64,000 nt of DNA from Amia ocellicauda (GCF_036373705.1 NC_089863.1:24911917-24975916), one strand, 5' to 3'; numbered from the stretch's first letter, positions 13,290 to 26,592 are shown. Translations and numbers: made by a program. The notes: a model not told the origin generated them from the letters alone.

Positions 13290-16200
13290 TCATGGGTGGC
13301 AGCAGAAGAGCCTCTTCCACACAGGCACCTTCGCAGGCCTCTGGCGCTGGGAGGCAGTGCAGTACTCCAGGGCCTGAGAGGCGCAGCTCCTTGCCTGTGC
13401 GTCGCTCTCCTCCTGAAGGGCCCGCGTCAGAGCTAGAGACACAGGGAGAGGATGAGCTGAACACACAGCGCTGAAGTGACAGAGAGGGCACAGCGACAGG
13501 CCGACACACTCTACTCCAGCCCGGCAACAAAGATTGGCTCTTTACACACAGCCAGGACCAGAGCAGCAGTGACGCGGTAACACACTGACGCACTCAAGGG
13601 CTGCGTTACCTGCGATGCTCTGATCCATCCATCGACGACTGAGGAGGGACTGCGGGGCGTTTTTAATCAGGCACTCTGTGGGTCAGAGAGAGCAACACTG
13701 AGTCACAATTCAGGACACATCTTGGCTACAGTGTGCCTGTGAGCTCCATCATGGGCCCACATCCTGCCCAGGTGTCTCATCTCCTCACCTGTAAAGATGG
13801 CAGCGCAGGCTCTGACTCCAGGAAAGCGGCTGCTCAGGCAGTCCAGGGCGCAGCTGAAGGACCAGCCCAGGGCCTCTGGGAAATTAGACGCCTAGAGAAG
13901 ACAGGGAGTCAGATTCTGTGACTCTCAGCAGACCTGTAACTCAAGAGCCACAAACATGCAGCATCTCTCTGTCCTTCATACACAACACAATGGCCACACT
14001 GTCCTTACCCAGAATGCAAGGTCATCCAGGAAGGTACGAAAGTCCAAACCCTGCTCCTGCTTGTTCTTGTAGATCAGTCTGCTGATGGTGCCGAGTTCTG
14101 GCACTGACCCAGTGTTGTTGAGGGTCAGGTGGTAGGTCTGCACAAGAGATAAAAGCTTAGCCTCAACACTCGGCACTGATGCCATGACATAGCGGCACAA
14201 TCTGACCGCAAGGTCTCAAATTCTATGTTTGTAACTCTTCTTATATTCTTAAAAACCGCTGCAGGCCCTCCTGGGTATGCCCGGCCCACTGAGCTGCCCT
14301 TACCTTGCACACCTTTGGACTGGAGTCTGGGAGGTGCAACACCAGACGCACCAGCGCCTCCTGCAGTTCCTCTCTGATGTGGGCCGTCACTGCCTGGCAC
14401 CGGCACAATTCCCCCAGCATGGTGGCGCCGGCGCAGCGCAGCGCCTCGTCCTCCTGGAAACAAGCAGAGAGGGTCAGGCACAGCCTGTGACACACTGAAC
14501 ACAACAGCCTGCAGGCCGGACACTTAAACCTCTCACTGAGACACGGAGCCGGAAGAGCAAAACAGTGACTCACTCTTTCCCAGAGCGCAGTGACCCTAAG
14601 CAGGACGTCTGCAAGGACATCCCGGCAGACGCCGTCCCGTCTTAGGTTGGGCAAGAGCTGCGAGAGGGCGGACAGAGCTCCCAGGACCACCTGCCTGTCC
14701 GCCACGTCTGCGTCCTGCAGGCCCGAGCCGAGGAAGGCCAGCAGCTCCCGGCTCCGTTCTTCCACCTGCACAGAGAAACCCAGAGCACCCCGTCAGCACG
14801 GACACCCCCCGAGAGAAGAATTGAAACATCGGCGGCATGCGGTCCTGCGCCACACACTGTCCTTACCTGGGTGGCCGTGGCTCTCTGCAGGCCCTGGAAT
14901 AGCTGCAACCTCACAGGCACAGAAGGGTCCTGGGCTCGGAGCTTCAAGTTCTTAAGCAGCATGGCCCTCAAATGTTTCTCTGAGCCGCACAGCAGCTGCA
15001 AGGCAGACAATGTACATGGAATACTTACGTCCCAAACGTTTAAACGCATGAAGAAACACAATTTATATTGTTGTTGCTGCTGTATTTCAACAATTGCACA
15101 AACACCCAGTTCGCAAAAAGTTCAGCTGCTTCCCAGGCAAAGCACCAGCTCCGACACCAGCACCGGCACCACGTCGGTGGAAAAGCGCTAACAGAGACGC
15201 ACTCACCTCAGAGAAGAAAGCCGTCAACGCGACTCTGTGCTGCTCCTGGTCAGAGCTCAGGAAAGGGACGAGGACCTTAACGATGCCGGGGAGATGCGAG
15301 CCGCCGTGCTGAGCCATGGCCCTGGAGGACAAAGGGAAGGCAGTGAAGAGACAGTAAATATGAATACGTTCCTGTCAGCGCAGCCTGTGATGGAGAGATA
15401 CCCGTACCTGGCCAGGAGACGGACCCCTTCAGTGTGGCTCTCGGCGCTTGGCAGCTCCGCCCAGGCCTCTTCCTGCTCCAACTGCTCCGACACCGTCCCC
15501 AGCTGGGCCTGTAGCACCAAGGCCCGCACGGCCAGCATGGTCTCTCTGATGTCCTCACTGAGGCCCATCCGGAGAAGTAGGGTGCCAAAGAGTCGGGGAA
15601 AGACCCTCTGAAAGGGCCTCTTCTGCTCTGGGGCGGCCAGCAACTCTTGCACAGCAGTAATCACCTGACACCGGGAGAGACAGACAGGGTCACACTCAGA
15701 GAGAAGGCACCCAATTTACAGCACTATATCTCTGGAAGCGTCACAGAGAGATGTACTCACAGCCAGGGTCTGGCGCCCAGCAGGTGAGGCGCTAAGCTTT
15801 CCCAAGAGGAACGCCAGCAGCTTGCGGGACAACTTGCTGTCTGAACTCAAGGCCCTCCATAGCGCACAGATGGAGCTGGGGGAGACAGAAACACAGTGAG
15901 ACAGAGACACACGGGAGCTCCTCGCTGTGACACACTGTGACACATGAGCCAATCATGTGTGAGGGACAGGCACTTCTGTGAGGCTCACCGGTCCAGCGGC
16001 AGGGCTCGGTCCAGCGGCAGGGCTCGGTTCAGCAACGTCTCGACGAGCTCCTCCGGGCAGTGAGACACGAGGCGGGCGACCACTCTCAGCTGCCGGTCAG
16101 CCAGGTGGGGCAGGCAGGTTTGCAGAGCATCCAAGATCTCAGGGACCTGGAGGACAGAGGAGACAGACACTCAGTCTACTACACTGCTGCCCAGCACAGT

Positions 16201-19200
16201 ACACACAGCGGGCTGGGCTCTCCTCTCGTGAGAGACTCCAAACTGGCCCATACCTGCTTCGTCAGCTTGGCTCGACCGGCCTGCAGGACACGAAAGCAGG
16301 CGGAGCTGCTGTCCCGGGGGAAGGAGGGCTGGCCTGGAATGGGCTGGGTGTTCCCTGTAATCAGATTTGAGGTTTGGTATGGAAAGGACAGGAAAACGAA
16401 TCAATCACAGAGATCAGGAGAAACAATACGGTTACAGGCTGAGAGTGTCTGTGTGTGCCGATCACAGCAGGAGGTCAGACAGCACTGAGAGCACCGTAGC
16501 GCAGTGGGACGGGGGGGAGGACGGTACCTGCGGCGCTGAGGAGGTGTGCCAGAATCACCCCAGCTGCGGCCCGGCTCGGCTCACTGGTGCACTTCAGTAA
16601 CTGTATAAGCAGACTGGCGACCAACTTTGGGAAGGCGGTGGCTGTGGGAATAAGGCAAGCAGCACAGAGCAGTGAGGACACGACACGACACAGGCCAGCG
16701 GATCAGAACCAAGACTCTCTCCTGAGTGAAATTAGAGAGACTTACCGAGAAGTGTGACGACGCTCAGGACCGCGTCCACAGGCAGCCGGCTCTCCCGACG
16801 GGCGCGGATCTGAAGGAGAAAGACAGGGTCACTGCGTACCCGCTGCACAGAGTCGGCTGCACAGGGCCCGTGTGTCGGGGTGTGTTGGCGGTTTCACAGA
16901 ATAGGACCTACCTCCTGGTGCAGGCTCCTTAGCAGGGGGAACACAGAGGGGCGGATTATTTTCCGGTCCGTGCCCAAGGCCGCCAGGATGATGCAGCGCA
17001 CGTTCTACAATAAAGAAAAAGTATCAACCTAAAAACTATATAAGAACATAAACATAAAACCAAGCCTTTAACCTGAGCCGGTCTGATCTAAACCCACCCC
17101 TGCTACCCCAGTCAGCACAGAAAGCCGTACCTTGACCAGAGCTTCACCGTCGGACCTCTGTCTGTACATCACCACTGTGGTGTCGATCAGCCCCCTTAGG
17201 TTGGCCCGGAGAGTCGCAGGGCTCAGCAGCGGCGTCAGGGAAGCCAAGGCATTGATTACCGCATCATGGACCTGCAGGACGGACACAGAGACCGGTCAGT
17301 GTGGGCAACGCCAAGAGGGCAAAAGAGCAACAACTCAGAACAAGTGGGTGACGGCAGCTCGTTAGGATTATCAGTATACAGGGTGAATTACAGTGATTTA
17401 TACTGTGGCAATCCTGTCCCTGAAGACAACTGACCCTCCCCAACACACTGTGCCTGGCAGAACCAGCTGGCAGAGGAAATACAAAAATTATTTTCGTTTT
17501 TGTGTTTCTCATTTTCTTTCTGTGTTTTTCTTTTGGCATTTGTGTTCTTTAGGGGCTCAAATTGGCACCATAAGTAACGAATTCAAAATAAAAAATATAA
17601 AAAAATAAAGTTGAGAAAAAATTGATGTTGAGAGCAAATCAAAATGTATGGAATTGTAAACAAAAGTAATTATATCATAAGCAAAAAAAAAACATAATTG
17701 AAAGGAAATAATGTTAAAGGAGACACTGGAGCCCCTGTCTTTGGTTGCGATGCTGCAATCTTTGCTTTCACCGCCAGTTTCCTTGCATTCGTTTTTTTTT
17801 CGTTTACGAGTTTTGGCACTGTTTTGTCATGAGGGCTTAGAGGGAGGCGTAGGTCATGGCTCCCTCTAATACCATACCATAAAAAACAGGTTTAGACAAT
17901 CAGATCATGACACTTGAAAAAACATGAATAAATACACATAATATACATGCAATTTCATATCGAACAAAAACTTGTTAAACATAAGCAAGGGTTAATTTCT
18001 TAATTTCATTTAAAAATTAATCATATTCCTAATAAGAACCATATACGTTAACAAGGATACATTCTCCCCCCACCATTACAGAAAAGGATGCAAGTCAAAT
18101 TCTTCATTAAGTCCTTTTGGAGACATTGTATTTAAGCAATAGATCCAAAATGTCTCTCGACGTAACAGTAATCGATTGATGTCCCCCCCCTCTTCTTGAT
18201 GTCTTATATATACTTTAACGATGAAATAGGATGTTTTTTCGGTAAAAATCACAGGATTCAATAAATCTTGTCTGCGTATACTACTTCTGTGCTCACTGAT
18301 CTTAAGACACCTTTTTGTTTTACCAATGTATGCTAGAGTGCAGGGACATTTCATATAAATAACATTGTGTGTATTACACGTGATAATGCCTCCGATTACA
18401 ATATTTTTACCAGAAACAGGATTTTTGCATTTGTGTTCTTCCTGTTGCATTTGCGTTCTGCTTTTTGTTTTTGTGTTTTTCTTTTTGCAGTTGTGTTTTG
18501 CACTTCAGGCCAACGTATTTACCAGTCCACATTTGACAATCACATTTCCCAGCGGCCCGTACCTGCAGGTTCCGTTCGAACCTGTTCCACATCTGAAAAG
18601 ATGAGTAAACGGTGTCCAGGATTGGAAAGAAGTCCTGCTTCCTCAGGGTCGGGTCAGAGCTCCCTCTGGGGCCAGAAAAGAAGTCCTGAATGCTTTCGGA
18701 GAAGTCTGTGAGCACTGGGAAATGATAAACAGACTCCGGGGTCAATATCCATGAGACACACGCGTCACGGATATCTGTCATTCCAGGAGTCAGCTGCAAC
18801 CCTCACTCACCTGAGCACAGCGCCATCCTGACCTCAGACTCGGTGACCCCGTTCAGCAGGGGCATCAGGCTCTGGATAATGTCCCTGAGATGGGGCACCA
18901 TTCCAGACACTGCACACACACAGAAGGCGGTTAGGGTCAGGTGAATAAAACAGGTCAGTTCCCTTTTGTGCCAGGCTTCGGCAAAGCACAGTGGCTTCAG
19001 GAATCGAAGCAGCAGGCAGACTCACCATTTGCTCGTGACAGACGTCCCAAAGTGGTCAGCAACATGGGGTCTGCATCCACATCTGCCCTCAACAAAATGT
19101 CCAGAGCTGCCAAGACCTCCTCGAGAAACCGGGACCCCAGCACCAGCAGGATGTCGCTGGCTGCCTGCCGCCTCTCCGGAGGCTCGTTCTGGGTCAGGGG

Positions 19201-19869
19201 AAGACGAGAGGAGGAGGGTGAGTCTGAGAAGGCTTTCTGGGGACAGCAGTGTATCTGGCACATCTCTGAGTGACAAGAATCATTATACAAAAAAACAGGA
19301 AGGTCTTTGTCTAATGTGCACGTTTCAGAGCGCCTCACAGGAGGGAGTAACTCACCGCATCCCTGCCCAATTTCTCAGAAACCATAGCGAATGCCTTCCC
19401 GGCTGTGGAGGGGCTGATGGCTTCAATGTGGCTGGTCAGCACCTTTCCCATGGCCTGCAGGACGGCCTCATGGGCTACCTGAGCAGAGAAACACAGGAGG
19501 AAGAGCTCACGAATGATGTGATCAATGTCTCTCTTCTCTGCATGACTGACAGCATTACAGCCTTGAACCCTCTGTGCACAAGGACACTGAGAGCTGTATG
19601 GATTTCCAAAAACTCAATCACACCATGTACACACTTTATAAGCTGCAGAAAACACAAATCTGGAAGAAGAAACAAAGAAGAAAGAAGGCATGATTCCTAC
19701 TGACAGACAGATCAAAGGAGTCGCACCTCGTGGTCTCTTCTCAAGAAACCGACACCCCACAAAAAGAAGTCTTCTGGGTCGGCCACGTCGGAGAAAGCCA
19801 CCACTTTCTCCAGCACCTGCTGCTCAGTGGCGCCTGATTCAAGGGCCCGCTGAAGATCAAACATCTTCA
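13290..19869 (-). CDS. Maestro HEAT-like repeat (MROH1/2-like) protein, C-terminal 21 exons
   Basis: The exons encode a HEAT-repeat alpha-solenoid; the cellular role of the MROH family is poorly defined. Coding exons in transcript order: 19727-19869, 19356-19478, 19026-19188, 18811-18909, 18563-18714, 17131-17271, 16912-17004, 16746-16809, 16528-16641, 16254-16354, 15989-16146, 15761-15875, 15408-15664, 15207-15321, 14867-14995, 14574-14765, 14304-14453, 14009-14137, 13789-13891, 13610-13675, 13290-13432. Every exon has AG and GT borders and every junction keeps phase, giving about 915 codons to a TGA at 13290-13292. Family-like stretches include ICALWRALSSDSKLSRKLL, AESHTEGVRLLARAMAQHGG and HRVALTAFFSELL. 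The first visible exon begins in phase 1, so coding continues upstream. MROH1 is about 1,640 residues, and its first ~700 are not seen up to 64000. The member (1, 2B or other) is not certain. The gene looks functional over this part. Confidence 0.88.
15991..16026 (-). repeat. 18-bp tandem duplication at the end of an MROH exon
   Basis: Two exact 18-bp copies lie next to the splice donor of exon 15989-16146 and encode ALPLDR twice. The frame is kept. Confidence 0.85.
17600..18510 (-). mobile_element. Penelope-like retroelement, 3' fragment
   Basis: Inside the MROH intron between exons 17131-17271 and 18563-18714, a 124-codon minus-strand frame (18076-18450) reads CNTHNVIYMKCPCTLAYIG then KTKR, SEHRSSIRR, HQEEGGDINRLLLRRETFW and TMSPKGLNEEFDLHPFL. 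This is the GIY-YIG endonuclease region and C-terminus typical of Penelope-like elements. The reverse transcriptase part is absent, so the copy is 5'-truncated near 18450-18510. It has the same orientation as the host gene. Outer limits are approximate. Confidence 0.8.
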
Positions 19870-20046
19870 CTGAGGAGACAATACCAACAAACAAATATTC
19901 AGACATTCTGCTGTCTGTCACTGGAGTCTTCAATTAAGCACAGACCTCATGTCTTAATTACTCTGTAGGATACTCCATAAACACACGTGCAGATGACATC
20001 CAAATACCAGATATTTAAAGGGACTGCTATATTTGTATTTCCAAAC

Positions 20047-20570
20047 TGAGGACTGTATTATTAGGGGGCCAAGCAACGAAGTTGTTGGACAACCTTTTGT
20101 AATTGGTCGGATTATTATTATTATTATTCTGCCATATATTTCAAATGGCCATAAAATGAAAACTACTGGACAGAATTTCACCAAGTGAAAAATACAATTG
20201 AACCTTACATCACTGAAGCAAACAATGAAGGAATTGATATTAAAGTCCACTGACTTTGAATACATACTTCAAATGACAACAAATTAAAACCGCAAATGTA
20301 TGCTACATTGGATTGAAACTGAAAATAACACATTTAATAACATATGCATTTAAACTACAAATGCCTGCTGAAATCTGAAACCTACTGATACATGGATGCC
20401 TTAAAAGTTGCATGCAACTTCTAGTTATTATTATTATTATTATTATTCCGCCATATATTTGAAATTGCCATAAAATTAAAACTACTGGACTGGATACCTA
20501 TATGACGTTGTCCCTCAACAAATTTGAAGCTCATACGCCTTATCGTTTGGTGCCAATATTGGATTAATGA
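20047..20570. repeat. Dispersed ATT-rich repeat, two related copies
   Basis: A stretch starting GGGGGCCAAGCAACGAAG and followed by an ATT microsatellite and CTGCCATATATTTCAAATGGCC is partly repeated at about 20423-20500 (ATT run, then CCGCCATATATTTGAAATTGCC, then AAAACTACTGGAC). It looks like a non-coding interspersed repeat; I cannot name the family. Confidence 0.5.
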
Positions 20571-21176
20571 CAATTATTAGACAATATTCAATCATCTTCT
20601 TCTCCAAAACCGCTAATGGGACAGATGTGAAACTTGGTGCATGACTTCGTGTTATGACCTATATTCAGATTTGTAAATAAAATAAAAAAGATGTATAAAA
20701 CTACATTTGTCTGTACTTTCACAAACGTCATCCAATCCATTTAGATAACACATCTATCAATCACAGAAAATGCCACCACTTGTAGGGACTTCCAGTACAG
20801 ACCACATACTCCAAAACCCAACCATCAAGCCAACCTTTCAGCAGGATTCGATCACAAGAACTCAGACACATGCAGGTGTTGACATGTACAAGATACGAGA
20901 ACATCTCTTAGTCTTGCATGTTGTGCCATTACCAACTGCGCCACTGGGGAGCTTGCTATTAAGGCTTGGATTTATAATAGAGTACATTTATGAAGCGATC
21001 CACATGAATGTATAACGTGTACCTGAAAAAAGAGAGGGAGCTGTACTACCAATACAAATTTAACCAATAGTAATCTTTACAAATATTGAAATGGTTAACA
21101 ATTTTATATTGTCTATGTATTCATTGTAAGAATAAAAAAGACTTTAGTTAATGTAAACTGAAAAGTATGTTAAACA

Positions 21177-22330
21177 CGGCGGTTAAATTGGGCCGGGGCC
21201 GTTCGGGGCTGAGCCCCGGCCCATAGGCTTACAACTTTCCTCATTCATTTTCAACAATATAGGATATATATTTTGTACACCGTTATCATTCTTACTAATT
21301 CAAGCACTGATTCAAAAGCGTTGCTTTTGTGGCACATAATAAATGAGGTGCGCCCCCAAAGGTTACAAGATTACATCAGAGCTTCAAAAAATCTTCGGTA
21401 GCGTTAGCCACAGGGAATCGGAGTGATGTTTCTGCTCCCGCCACTTTGTCGTGAAGTGTACATTAGGTTAAGTCACTTAATTTATGTTTTCTTGCACTCG
21501 TATTATACAAGACTGTACGTCGCAAATTCATTTCCTACCGATGATCCGATCTCAAAGTTTCAGAGGTAAAAGATATGAGTGAGGTAAAGAGGAGGAAGCT
21601 TACAGACGACTTCAAAAGGTAGGCTAGGCCTGTGTTAGTCACTACTTAACATGTACAGTAGGCTGCCTGCTTGTTGCCACAGGGTGAGATTTGTGAAGCA
21701 AAAGCCAATGCTTTTGAAACGTTTTTATTCGTGAAAATAAATCACGAAATTTGAAACTCAACCCCTAGGTCTCCTGAACACTTTTCATTTGTTCAGGTCC
21801 GGCAGCATACTAGCATGCTCTAGCACCTACACGCCTGCTGTTCTCCAGTTTCAGATCATATGGTGTCGGACGGACTGTTCGGTGTGTTGCGGACTGGGTA
21901 CCATGGGCCGTTCTGTGCTAGAAAGTCCAGGACCACTTTTTAGTCCCAGGCCGCCTCTGTATGGTGTATTCAAACGATTTTATCAAGTCCAGTTTAATTT
22001 TCCTAATAAAAAGACTGTTCTACTTAATATTTTGTATTTCTATTCTCTCCTTTAATGGTTACATCATTCCTATATTTGATACTAACACAAAGGAGAGGGC
22101 ACAGGCCTACAGAAAGATTGTATTGTCATCAGATGTACATTTGCACACTGCCAGCATCTAGAATGATTTTGATCAGCATGTTAGTGTTCATAGCAGAGGG
22201 CTCTCTCAACTTGTTATATTTTACAATTTGTCAATTGATAAGATTTTGTAGGCTTTGCATACACATGTGCACCCCTGGAAAGCCTGAAACCACAGAGCCC
22301 CCCACATAACAAATCCCAATTTAACCCCTG
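21177..22330 (+). mobile_element. Short hAT-type DNA transposon derivative
   Basis: The ends are inverted (CGGCGGTTAAATTGGG on the left, CCCAATTTAACCCCTG on the right) and are flanked by an exact 8-bp duplication GTTAAACA (21169-21176 and 22331-22338), as hAT transposition makes. At 21574 a short plus-strand frame MSEVKRRKLTDDFKR runs into a GTAGGC donor-like site, like the first coding exon of a hAT transposase. No catalytic domain remains, so the copy is an internally deleted, non-autonomous element. Confidence 0.72.
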
Positions 22331-25300
22331 GTTAAACACGATATAGCCCTACAGATGTTTGGCTGCTTATAGCTTTATTAGTTTCAATATTCATGTACTA
22401 GCATTATCATAGTGTAGCAGTTCCGAAGCCATATTATGAAGCCTGGGCCATTCTGCGTTGTGGTTCGATCACTGCACTGTGGTGTGTGAGACCTGGGTTT
22501 GAATCTCATCATGGCTGAAACCCTTAAGTCTGTTAAATATGTCACATCACTCCACATATGCTTGGCCCCCTACATTGCTGCTTGCAGCTATATTTATTTC
22601 TTATTACGAATCAGTAAAAAGGACTCAAAACAAATAGCCAACTCACCTAAGGCCTCAAAATGCTCCATGTTGAATTGGAGGTGTACTGATACTAAATTAA
22701 AACAGAAGAATTCTGGGTTACATTTAATTTCACTTTATCGATTGTATTATTTTGTGTGAATAAGCACAGTATGCTGACCATTGGTGCATTAGAGTGAAGA
22801 AAATCAAGTCAAAGAATTATAAAGTGTATTTTTAAACAATAACAACAATATTTAAAATAAAACAATGCAGTGATGTATAGTTCAGTATGGCCAACTCAAA
22901 TATGAATCCCAATGTTCAAAGACAGTTTCCATTGCAAGGCAAGAGATGCAGGCATCGCAATATTGTAAATTTATCCAGCAGGGAGGCAAACACATGTCAG
23001 GTTTGTCACAAATACACTAAAACAAAAGCCTCACAACCGAAGTTTCTATTGTCCACAATATGAAATGCGTCTTACATTAAGTTCAACACTATTGTCCAGT
23101 ACAGCCTATGGGACTCACATCTAAATAAGCACATTCATAAATTCATAAGCACATTCATCTTAACAGACACGCATTTGCACATTTGCAGCGCTAACTCATA
23201 CTCACACGGCTGCTTCCATGCGGATCCATGACGCACTGAATCCGCATCCTGTGCGTCGGGTTAAAGCGCCTCTCTGACGTCATAATTGAACTCGATTTGT
23301 TTACTCGACGAGACTTATAATAAGAATATATTACAGCTGATAATGTTTCTACAAGGAAAAGTTTATTAAATGTAAATATGGATTTTGTGGTCTTTCCCCA
23401 CCAAAACACCAAGCATTAATCATCCAGCCAGCGGTCAAAAAGCCAAGTACGCAGTGCGATCCTGCGATCAACGCCATCTTGTGTCACATGGAAAAACAGC
23501 CTCAGCCTCCCGGAGAAGACAGACAGCTGTGTCGAGACAGATTATCACTCGGAGATATCTGCGAATGACTTCCCATTCATTTCGAGATATCTTTCAATGA
23601 TTTCCTGTATCCGACCTGAGATTATCACTTCCTGTTTCCTTCAGTTCCATAGAAATAAATGAACTGTTAACCGGAAGTGATAATCAGGAAGTAACAGGAA
23701 GTAATTTGATTACATTTTACTCTTTAAATTGTGTAACTGATAGAAAGTTGGTTCCTTAATAATGTATTTATATAATTTAATACTTAACTTAAAACCCCTA
23801 TTGTTAAACATTATTTTAAGGCTCTGATTTAGGAAATGATTAGTTAAATTAAGGGTTCAATTAAGTAATTGAAAGCTTGGTTGGAACACAAACCAGCAGG
23901 GTAGGTGGTCCTCCAGGACAGGTTTGTGAACCACTGATTTAGAGATATCTCCAAATAAACAGGAAGTCTTTTGCAGGTATCTCTAAATCATTTAAAGATA
24001 TCTGCAAATCATTTAGCGATATCTCTAAATGTACTTTAAATGAGATATCTGGAATTATTTGAAGATATCTTGAAATATGTGCAGGTATCTTTAAACGAAT
24101 TAAAGATGTCTCTAAATTATAATTTGATTTGTCATACCTGTCTCCTTCAACACGACTAACCGAGTTACTACCTAAGTTATTACTTACAAAGGGGCAGATG
24201 GGAGATGAAAGGAGCTGTTGAACACACTGCATACTGTGCACACTATAAATAGTTATAGTAATAATATAGAATAATAATGATACATAATTTTTGTATATTG
24301 CTTTACTATTTTAGAGAAGGAATGCAGCACCCAGACGTAGTTCAAAAGCAACACGGGTGTTGGTTTTCAGACCTCACCAGGATTTGGCAATCCTTTGTTT
24401 TTGATAAACAGTTTTTGTGTTCTTTTGGTTGTTTTTAGACTTTTATTTCAGTGCTAATTAACTCCCTTTAAAGAACAGGCATCTAATTCCCCATTTTGAA
24501 TGTCCTTGTGGGACGGTAGGAGAGTATAATTCTAATTTTTATTTTTGTTTAATTCTAACACTATCAACTATTCCCATCTGAAAGTGTAAACCAGCTGTCT
24601 AAAGCCAAAAGGAGGACTCTTTCCAAGTTTCAGGATGTGACATTTCATCACATTCCCAACAGCCAAACGGACAGGAAAGGAAAAAATCGTGGTGTAATAA
24701 TAGTAACTGCTGCACAAAAGCAGGCTTTCTTGTTGTTTCCCTCCACAATAAAGAATCCGTCTGGGTCAAACATATCTCAACCACAACAATCATAATTTAT
24801 GGATTGTGAACAGAAAAACAAAGCATATCACAGTAAAATGGATTTGATTTGAAGGCCTGAATTAATTTTGGCTCATACAGGCCTGTGTGTCTCTGCCTTT
24901 CTTTCTCAACTGAGAAGTCAGTTGTGTCCTTGTGCTGACTCCACTGCTCCAAAGTGGTTCAATTGCAACAACAGAGAAATGCATTTAGCACACATGTAGC
25001 CCCGTTTGTGGTAATGATTTTAAGAATGTTAGCATCCATCAATTATATACACGTGCTTCCTTTCACCTGAACACCACAGATATATTCTGCACTGAAATTG
25101 AACTTTCCCCACTGTGGGCAAGTCAATAAAATACATTCCTCATATTAAAGAGGATGGCAAATTCAGGTAATAAAGTAAATATGGCAGGAACAATTACAAC
25201 ATGTTTTCTAGTAGAATAGCCAAATAAAGTTGCTTTCAATTTGAAGTCACAAATATGATTAACTATAGTAAGTAAAACCCCCTGCTCAATGGCCCTCTGT

Positions 25301-26090
25301 CATGTGTCCAGCTGAAGAAAAGGCGGAGAAGTCTGAGCTGGGTCACTACTACTGTCGCCGCTGCCTGGGGAGGAGAGGAGACTCTGGCTTGAATACAGAA
25401 AATACAGCATCTACACAAATGACAGAGTATTGCTGAGTATCAAGTTTATCCAGAGAGAGAGAGAGAGAGATTGCAGACTGGCATTTTTTGAATAGATGAT
25501 GTCAGTGCATTATATTGTTACACAGGCACTTCAGCCTGGATATGAATTGGAGTGAGACAGATGTGATCTGCACTCAAATGAAATGTGTTTTATGAGAGAA
25601 ACGCTTGAGAGAAAGCTGGAGAAGTCAGAGCCCTTGTAGTGAGACTGAGACTGAGCACAACTACAAGTAGTTAGCCAGATTCAGATCTTTGATATATTAT
25701 TGTGAATCTTAAATAATGTTCAATCGTGCATGACTGATACATCAATATAATCTCCATAATGAGGACTCTGTAGAAAGGCTTTATAATAATTATAGTGTTC
25801 CCTTATGAACGATTACCATGGTCAGCTTGGCATAAGTCTTTGCACTGCTTGGCTCTGTGGTTTCCTCCACTGTAAAACCCAAGAACGTGTGAAGTGTTTA
25901 ATAGTTAAATGCCAGGCGTTTATTAATTCATAGAAGAGCTCTATTTCTAAACAGCAGTGTTTAAATCTATACGGATAAACACTGTGTTTAGGCTTTAGTT
26001 ATTATTTGAGATTAAACGTGTTGTTTAATCTATAGATCTATTCATCTATTTTAACACAAAGTTGTATTGTCCTTTAAAACATTTGTTAGA
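22331..26090. other. No recognisable gene; repeat-bearing intergenic sequence
   Basis: Apart from the palindromic repeat region at 23540-24115 and a GA microsatellite at about 25455-25472, I see no exon or RNA gene that I can support. Confidence 0.45.
23540..24115. repeat. Clustered palindromic AGATATCT repeats
   Basis: The self-complementary core AGATATCT or a close variant recurs at about 20-45-bp spacing in two clusters (23550-23600 and 23940-24110), separated by sequence with ACTTCCTGTTTCC and GGAAGTGATAATCAGGAAG in inverted orientation. The arrangement resembles a palindromic MITE or a decayed tandem repeat. Confidence 0.55.
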
Positions 26091-26099
26091 ACTGAAGAG

Positions 26100-26592
26100 C
26101 CATTATTAATGTTTAATATAAGCTGTATAATATTTTATATTGATATTAGAAATAATGACATGTGTGCAGACTTGGAAAAGTGGATTTATTAGTAAAGGAT
26201 ACACCCTTTCTTAATTCCTCTCACCGCTTCTGTTTTTCACGGGTTTGTCCATTTGTGGATTTCCTGTTTCTCCTCTCAAAGCTAAAGATGTTACCTCATT
26301 GTTAAGAAAAGCACAAGATGTGCAGTTTGTGTGCTGTAACAGGACCAGACATCTGCTCCTCCCTCGGGAAGGGCAGCCTACAGGCTTTGCGGCGCTTCAA
26401 TCTGTTGAGCCTTTTTGATTGGACGAGCGGTCGCAACATTCCATGTCATTTTTACATAAAAAGCTACACGTGTGTTTGTAAAGTTAAGTCTCACTGAGGG
26501 AACGGGCCTGATGTGACACTTCCAAGCTAGCTTGATTAAACTTCTGTTCATGTTATCTCAATGCCTTTTCCAGTTATTTCCAAGAAGGGTTC
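26100..26592 (+). repeat. LTR-like fossil, copy 1
   Basis: The right part (ATTGGACGAGCGG, a TACATAAA box, TTAAGTCTCACTGAGG, then GATTAAACTTCTGTTC) is clearly related to 34390-34947. The order of a promoter-like box, an ATTAAA signal and a T/C-rich tail suggests an LTR of a retrovirus-like element. The two copies are strongly diverged, so it is old. No internal region was recognised. Confidence 0.38.

Noticed and set aside
22440-22530. Possible tRNA-derived SINE (GGGTTTGAATCTC resembles a B box)
   Set aside because: No convincing A box, tail or second copy in the window.
25300-25400. Immunoglobulin-like GHYYC string
   Set aside because: Only a few residues fit and no V-domain context or splice-bounded exon was found.
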